Positions 9,286 to 12,593 of a stretch of 12,593 nucleotides of DNA are shown here, piece by piece. Position 1 is the stretch's first letter. Every line of letters starts with the position of its first letter. A program made the translations under genes and the position numbers. Source of the stretch: JBGOUV01 sp041477815 (GTDB lineage: Bacteria; Acidobacteriota; Terriglobia; Bryobacterales; JACQDG01); assembly GCA_041477815.1 (NCBI GenBank), contig JBGOUV010000193.1, forward strand, positions 1 through 12,593, read 5' to 3'. The notes below the pieces were generated by a model, which did no database searches, was not told where the DNA came from, and saw nothing but the letters and a program-made list of their open reading frames with translations.

Positions 9286-9292
9286 TATAATG
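9283..9292. promoter_or_regulatory. symmetric -10 element CATTATAATG between divergent genes
   Basis: CATTATAATG is its own reverse complement, so a consensus TATAAT is present on both strands: 9286-9291 on plus and 9289-9284 on minus. On plus, 6 nt (GACGGG) separate it from the dehydrogenase ATG at 9298, predicting a leaderless transcript. On minus it overlaps the glycosyltransferase ATG at 9285, so transcription from it would begin near 9277 and would favour the in-frame GTG at 9273. The intergenic gap is only 12 bp. No convincing -35 is seen on either side. Confidence 0.6.
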
Positions 9293-9297
9293 ACGGG

Positions 9298-10236
9298 ATG
9301 GAGATCACGGAAGCCGTAGTCATTGGAACCGGGACGATGGGACCGGGCATCGCGGCCTCGCTGGCGCTGGCCGGCGCCCGCACCACCCTGGTCAGCCGCA
9401 CCGCCAACGGAGCCATGCGGGCGGTTTTCACCGCCCAGGCGCTGGTCGAGCAGCTCCGGCAGCACGAGCTGGCCGATGCGGCGACGGCCCAGGCGGCCTT
9501 GGCAAGGCTGTTCGGCTCGGACGACGCGCTGGCGGTCACCGGGGCGGCGGGACTGGTGATCGAATCGATTGTCGAGGACCTGCCCCTGAAGCAGGACCTG
9601 TTCCGGAAGCTGGACGAGGCGGCGCCGCCGGACGCCATCCTGGCCTCCAACACCAGCGGACTGAGTATCACCGAGATCGCCCGGGCGACCAAGCGGCCGG
9701 GGCGGGTCATCACCACGCACTTCTGGAATCCGCCGCACCTCATGCCCCTGGTGGAAGTGGTGATGGGGCGCGAGACCGCGGAGGCCACCGCCCGCCGCAC
9801 GATGGATACGCTGCGGGCGCTGGGGAAGACGCCGGTGCTGATCCGCCAGGACCGGCCCGGACAGCTCGGCAACCGCATCCAGTCGGCCCTCATGCGCGAG
9901 GCTATGTATATCGTCCAGGAAGGCATCGCCACCGTCGAGGACGTGGACCTGGCCTGCCGCCTGGGGTTCGGACTGCGGATGCCCATGTGGGGGCCGCTGC
10001 AGCACATAGACGCGGTGGGACTCGATCTGGTGGGGGCCGTGCAGGACTACGTCCTGCCGGACCTCTACAACGAGCCGCGCGCGCCCCAGATCTTGAAGGA
10101 CAAGCTGGCGCGCGGCGAGTTGGGCCAGAAAACCGGCCGCGGTTTCTACGACAGCCGGACCCACGATTTGGAGGCCGCCAAGAAGGCCCGCGATGCCTAC
10201 CTGATCGAGTTCCTGCGTGCGCGCCTCGGATTATAA
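9298..10236 (+). CDS. 3-hydroxyacyl-CoA dehydrogenase-family oxidoreductase
   Basis: This NAD(P)-dependent dehydrogenase acts on a 3-hydroxy group; the family also includes L-gulonate 3-dehydrogenase and other non-CoA enzymes. It has 312 residues. The Rossmann domain (about 1-185) has VIGTGTMGPGIA (Gly10, Gly12, Gly15). Active-site elements are Ser117-Asn118 (ASNTSGLSITEI), His141 (THFWNPPHLMPLVEVV), Glu153 and Asn192 (GQLGNRIQ). The helical C-terminal domain spans about 186-300 (GLRMPMWGP...KTGRGFYDS). The HFWNPP variant replaces the usual HFFNPV of classical fatty-acid enzymes. The residue at the end of strand 2 is Ser-Arg (LVSRT) where NAD-specific members have an acidic residue, hinting at NADPH use. 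It lies 85 bp upstream of the xylonate dehydratase on the same strand, so a sugar-acid substrate is plausible. There is no ribosome binding site; see the TATAAT element 6 nt upstream. Confidence 0.88.
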   Translation: MEITEAVVIGTGTMGPGIAASLALAGARTTLVSRTANGAMRAVFTAQALVEQLRQHELADAATAQAALARLFGSDDALAVTGAAGLVIESIVEDLPLKQDLFRKLDEAAPPDAILASNTSGLSITEIARATKRPGRVITTHFWNPPHLMPLVEVVMGRETAEATARRTMDTLRALGKTPVLIRQDRPGQLGNRIQSALMREAMYIVQEGIATVEDVDLACRLGFGLRMPMWGPLQHIDAVGLDLVGAVQDYVLPDLYNEPRAPQILKDKLARGELGQKTGRGFYDSRTHDLEAAKKARDAYLIEFLRARLGL

Positions 10237-10237
10237 C

Positions 10238-10256
10238 GTGGGGCGGCCCCCTGCCG
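10238..10256 (+). repeat. possible diverged copy of the GTGGGGCGG repeat
   Basis: The 9-mer GTGGGGCGG followed by CCCCCTGCCGGC resembles the start of the hairpin repeat at 12332-12354 (GTGGGGCGG, then ACGCCCTCGTCCGC), in the same orientation. The pairing is degraded here. The rest of the 85-bp gap (10257-10321) holds CGGCCGGCCG-type GC palindromes and no clear promoter or ribosome binding site for the next gene. Confidence 0.3.
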
Positions 10257-10321
10257 GCTTGGTGCACCTGCTGGAATTCGGCCGGCCGGCCCAAGAGAGC
10301 AGTTGATTCACGGTAACTACT

Positions 10322-12280
10322 ATGGACACCTTTGACAAGCTGGTGGACTCGGGCAACGAGTCCGTATATCACCTCCAATCGAACGCCCCGGGACCGGACG
10401 GGCGCCTGCCCCTCACCCCCGAGATGCTCCTGGAGCGCCCCAGCGGCGACATCTTCGGCCTGTCGCAGAACGTCGGCATGGGCTGGAGCCCCACCGCCCT
10501 GGGCGGACGCCAGGTCCTCATTCTCAGTACCCAAGGCGGCATCCGCGCCTCCGACGGCACGCCCGTGGCTCTCGGCTACCACTCCGGGCACTGGGAGGTG
10601 GGGCTGCTCATGGAGGCTGCGGCCGGCGAGTTGCGGGCGCTGGGCGCGGTGCCTTTCGCCGCCTTCTGCAGCGACCCCTGCGACGGCCGCACCCAAGGCA
10701 CCACCGGCATGATGGACAGCCTCGCCTACCGCAACGACGCGGCCCAGGTTTTCCGGCGGCTGATCCGGTCGCTGCCGACCCGGCACGGGGTGATCGGGGT
10801 AGCGACCTGCGACAAGGGTCTGCCGGCCATGATGATGGCGCTGGCGGGGTCGCCCGACCTGCCCACCATCCTCGTGCCGGGCGGCGTGATGCTGCCGCCG
10901 ACGGTGGGCGAGGATGCCGGCAAGATCCAGTCGGTGGGGGCCCGGTTTGCCCACGGCGAGATGACCCTGGACGAGGCGGCCGACGCGGCCTGTCATACCT
11001 GCGCCTCTCCCGGCGGCGGCTGCCAGTTCCTGGGGACGGCGGCGACGGCTCAGGTCGTCGCCGAAGCCTTGGGCCTGACGCTGCCGCACGCGGCCCTCGC
11101 GCCCTCCGGTCAGGAGGTGTGGCTGGATGCGGCCCGGCGCTCGGCCCACGCGCTGCTGGCTTTGGAAGCACGCGGGATCCACACCCGCCACGTCCTCACC
11201 GACGGCGCGGTGAACAACGCCATGGCTGTCCACGCGGCTTTCGGCGGATCGACCAACCTGATCCTGCACCTGCCGGCCATCGCCTATTCGGCGGGACTGA
11301 AACGGCCCACCGTCGAGGACTGGACCGCGTTCAATCGCCGCGTGCCGCGCTTGGTATCGGTGCTGCCCAACGGTCCGGTGCCGCATCCCACCGTGCGGGC
11401 GTTTCTGGCCGGCGGCGTGCCCGAGGTCATGCTCCACCTGCGGCGGCTGCATCTGCTCGATGAAACCGTGCTTACGGTGACCGGCGAGCCGCTCCGCCGG
11501 GTGCTCGACTGGTGGGAGACCTCCGAGCGCCGGACGCGCATGCGCGATCTGCTGCGGCAGCTCGACGGTGTCGATCCCGACGACGTAATCCTCAGCCCGG
11601 AGAAGGCCCATCAGCAGGGTCTCACCAGTACAGTAACGTTCCCTAAGGGGAACCTGGCGCCGGAAGGTTCGGTGATCAAGAGCACGGCCATTGACCCCAG
11701 CGTGGTGGACCCGGACGGGGTCTATCGCAAGACCGGTCCGGCGCGGGTGTTCACCACCGAGCGCGCCGCCATCGGGGCCATCAAGAGCCACGGGCCGGAG
11801 GCGCTCCACCCCGGCGACATCCTGGTCCTGATCTGCCGGGGGCCGCTGGGGTCGGGTATGGAAGAGATCTACCAGATCACCTCGGCCTTGAAGCACCTGA
11901 GCTTTGGCAAGCAGATCGCGGTCATTACCGACGCCCGCTTCAGCGGCGTGTCGACGGGGGCCTGCATCGGGCACGTGTCCCCGGAGGCGCTGGCCGGCGG
12001 GCCTATCGGCAAGGTGCGGGACGGCGACCGGATTCAGATCGTCGTCGATCGAAACCGCCTGGAAGGCAGCATCGACCTGGTGGGGGCGGCTGGCCGGGAG
12101 TTCGCTCCGGCAGAGGGAGCGCAGGTGCTGGCCGCGCGGACGCCGCGTCCGGATCTGCACGCCGATGAGCAGCTTCCGGCCGATACGCGTTTATGGGCGG
12201 TACTCCAGCAGGTGAGTGGAGGGACCTGGGGTGGTTGTGTGTTTGACGTCGAGGCCATCGTGCGGGCGCTGGGGCGCTAG
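10322..12280 (+). CDS. yjhG: D-xylonate dehydratase, YjhG/YagF family
   Basis: This is an iron-sulfur sugar-acid dehydratase of the IlvD/Edd superfamily, predicted to convert D-xylonate to 2-dehydro-3-deoxy-D-xylonate. Its 652 residues compare with about 655 for E. coli YjhG and YagF, and resemblance to them runs end to end from GPDGRLPLTPEMLLERPSGD to DTRLWAVLQQVSGGTW. Likely cluster ligands are Cys120 (SDPCDGRTQGTTGM), Cys163 (VATCDKGLPA) and Cys234 (GGGCQFLGTA). Other shared blocks are HAAFGGSTNL, EGSVIKSTAIDPS and DARFSGVSTGACIGHV. The start at 10322 matches the family N-terminus, although no ribosome binding site is visible. It follows a dehydrogenase-family gene on the same strand and converges with hemD. 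The family is secure; D-xylonate rather than a related sugar acid is by homology. No xylonolactonase, aldolase or sugar transporter lies in the window. Confidence 0.94.
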   Translation: MDTFDKLVDSGNESVYHLQSNAPGPDGRLPLTPEMLLERPSGDIFGLSQNVGMGWSPTALGGRQVLILSTQGGIRASDGTPVALGYHSGHWEVGLLMEAAAGELRALGAVPFAAFCSDPCDGRTQGTTGMMDSLAYRNDAAQVFRRLIRSLPTRHGVIGVATCDKGLPAMMMALAGSPDLPTILVPGGVMLPPTVGEDAGKIQSVGARFAHGEMTLDEAADAACHTCASPGGGCQFLGTAATAQVVAEALGLTLPHAALAPSGQEVWLDAARRSAHALLALEARGIHTRHVLTDGAVNNAMAVHAAFGGSTNLILHLPAIAYSAGLKRPTVEDWTAFNRRVPRLVSVLPNGPVPHPTVRAFLAGGVPEVMLHLRRLHLLDETVLTVTGEPLRRVLDWWETSERRTRMRDLLRQLDGVDPDDVILSPEKAHQQGLTSTVTFPKGNLAPEGSVIKSTAIDPSVVDPDGVYRKTGPARVFTTERAAIGAIKSHGPEALHPGDILVLICRGPLGSGMEEIYQITSALKHLSFGKQIAVITDARFSGVSTGACIGHVSPEALAGGPIGKVRDGDRIQIVVDRNRLEGSIDLVGAAGREFAPAEGAQVLAARTPRPDLHADEQLPADTRLWAVLQQVSGGTWGGCVFDVEAIVRALGR

Positions 12281-12336
12281 CTGCCGGTGTCCTGTCCCGC
12301 CCAATTCTTGATAATGCGAGACGGGGCAAGAGTGGG

Positions 12337-12374
12337 GCGGACGCCCTCGTCCGCGCGCGACCCCCTGGTCGCGC
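12337..12374. repeat. two abutting hairpins with identical CCCT loops
   Basis: Hairpin 1 (12337-12354) is GCGGACG-CCCT-CGTCCGC and hairpin 2 (12355-12374) is GCGCGACC-CCCT-GGTCGCGC. Both stems are perfect, both loops are CCCT (AGGG on the other strand), and no base separates them. They lie in the 172-bp gap between the convergent dehydratase and hemD genes. No U-tract follows, so termination is possible but unproven. The rest of 12281-12452 shows nothing else recognisable. Confidence 0.8.
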
Positions 12375-12452
12375 TCTGGCGCTCCTTGTCAACTCTTACG
12401 CAGGACGCTAGATAGGCAGGAGTACCCGAATCCGGCGATGGCGCCCCGGAGT

Positions 12453-12593
12453 CTAGCAGAGGGCGTCGATCAAAGCCTGAGTCGTGTGGGGGGAGGCTTC
12501 TACGGTGACCTCCAGGCCCAGACGCCGGGCGGTGGCGGAGGTGATGGGGCCGATGGAGCCGATGCGGGCGCCTTGCAGACACGCGGCGCCGAA
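12453..12593 (-). CDS. hemD: uroporphyrinogen-III synthase, C-terminal end (partial)
   Basis: The last 46 codons and the TAG of a gene that runs off the right edge. The visible part reads FGAACLQGARIGSIGPITSA, then TARRLGLEVTVEASPHTTQA, LIDALC and stop. This is the typical end of HemD: the IGPITSATARRLGL segment that closes around the substrate, then the Thr-containing LIDAL terminal helix. The enzyme closes hydroxymethylbilane to uroporphyrinogen III in heme and corrinoid synthesis. It may be the end of a larger fusion (for example with uroporphyrinogen methyltransferase), which cannot be seen here. It converges with the xylonate dehydratase gene. Confidence 0.85.
   Translation of the reverse strand, partial: FGAACLQGARIGSIGPITSATARRLGLEVTVEASPHTTQALIDALC

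Noticed and set aside
9286..10164. Upstream extension of the glycosyltransferase frame to 10164
   Set aside because: This part is antisense to the dehydrogenase gene and shows no domain. The true start is at or just after 9285.
10258..10275. Single CTTGGTGC unit before the dehydratase as a third array copy
   Set aside because: Only one unit matches and the flanks do not follow the order seen in the two real arrays. Chance or a decayed remnant.
9902..12160. Long open frame (752 codons) antisense to the dehydratase and the dehydrogenase end
   Set aside because: The codon bias of the GC-rich plus-strand gene leaves the opposite frame open. The translation is rich in Arg, Gly, His and Pro, has no family motifs, and the plus strand encodes a clear dehydratase.

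Overview
The window is about 12.6 kb of GC-rich (roughly two-thirds GC by eye), densely coded bacterial chromosome. I read it as an environmental bacterium, most likely Acidobacteriota of the Bryobacter/Solibacter type. The basis is indirect: the gene content, signal peptides cleaved before Gln, a repeat family that encodes SRDRKGAVP-like peptides when it falls inside genes, and CTTGGTG-type intergenic arrays that I remember from such genomes. I could not run a search, so this placement is inference.

Layout, left to right. A small 70-residue protein (minus). A secreted M24B Xaa-Pro aminopeptidase (minus), divergent from a four-helix membrane protein (plus). A tex-pckA pair on the minus strand (RNA-binding accessory protein Tex, then ATP-dependent PEP carboxykinase), divergent from a plus-strand pair of a secreted unknown protein and an FmdE-family metal-binding protein. 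A GT4-type glycosyltransferase (minus), divergent across only 12 bp from a plus-strand pair of a 3-hydroxyacyl-CoA-dehydrogenase-family oxidoreductase and a YjhG/YagF-type D-xylonate dehydratase. At the right edge, the C-terminal end of uroporphyrinogen-III synthase (hemD, minus, cut by the window).

The genes do not form one system. They are separate small units: peptide turnover, gluconeogenesis, surface glycosylation, sugar-acid catabolism and heme synthesis. The strongest functional pairing is the NAD(P)-dependent dehydrogenase with the xylonate dehydratase, which could belong to an oxidative pentose or sugar-acid route.

The most notable material is between and at the ends of genes. (1) Four genes carry a -10-like hexamer exactly 6-7 nt before the ATG and no Shine-Dalgarno sequence, which suggests leaderless transcripts. 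(2) A perfect 29-bp inverted repeat supplies the last five codons and the TGA stop of two convergent genes, so both proteins end in AEPRP. A diverged copy of the same repeat is translated inside the Tex tail. (3) Two CTTGGTGN arrays sit in the same orientation just downstream of two minus-strand stop codons. (4) Two abutting hairpins with identical CCCT loops lie between the dehydratase and hemD. I found no CRISPR array, tRNA, rRNA, transposase, phage gene or toxin/defence system, and no convincing novel multi-gene system.
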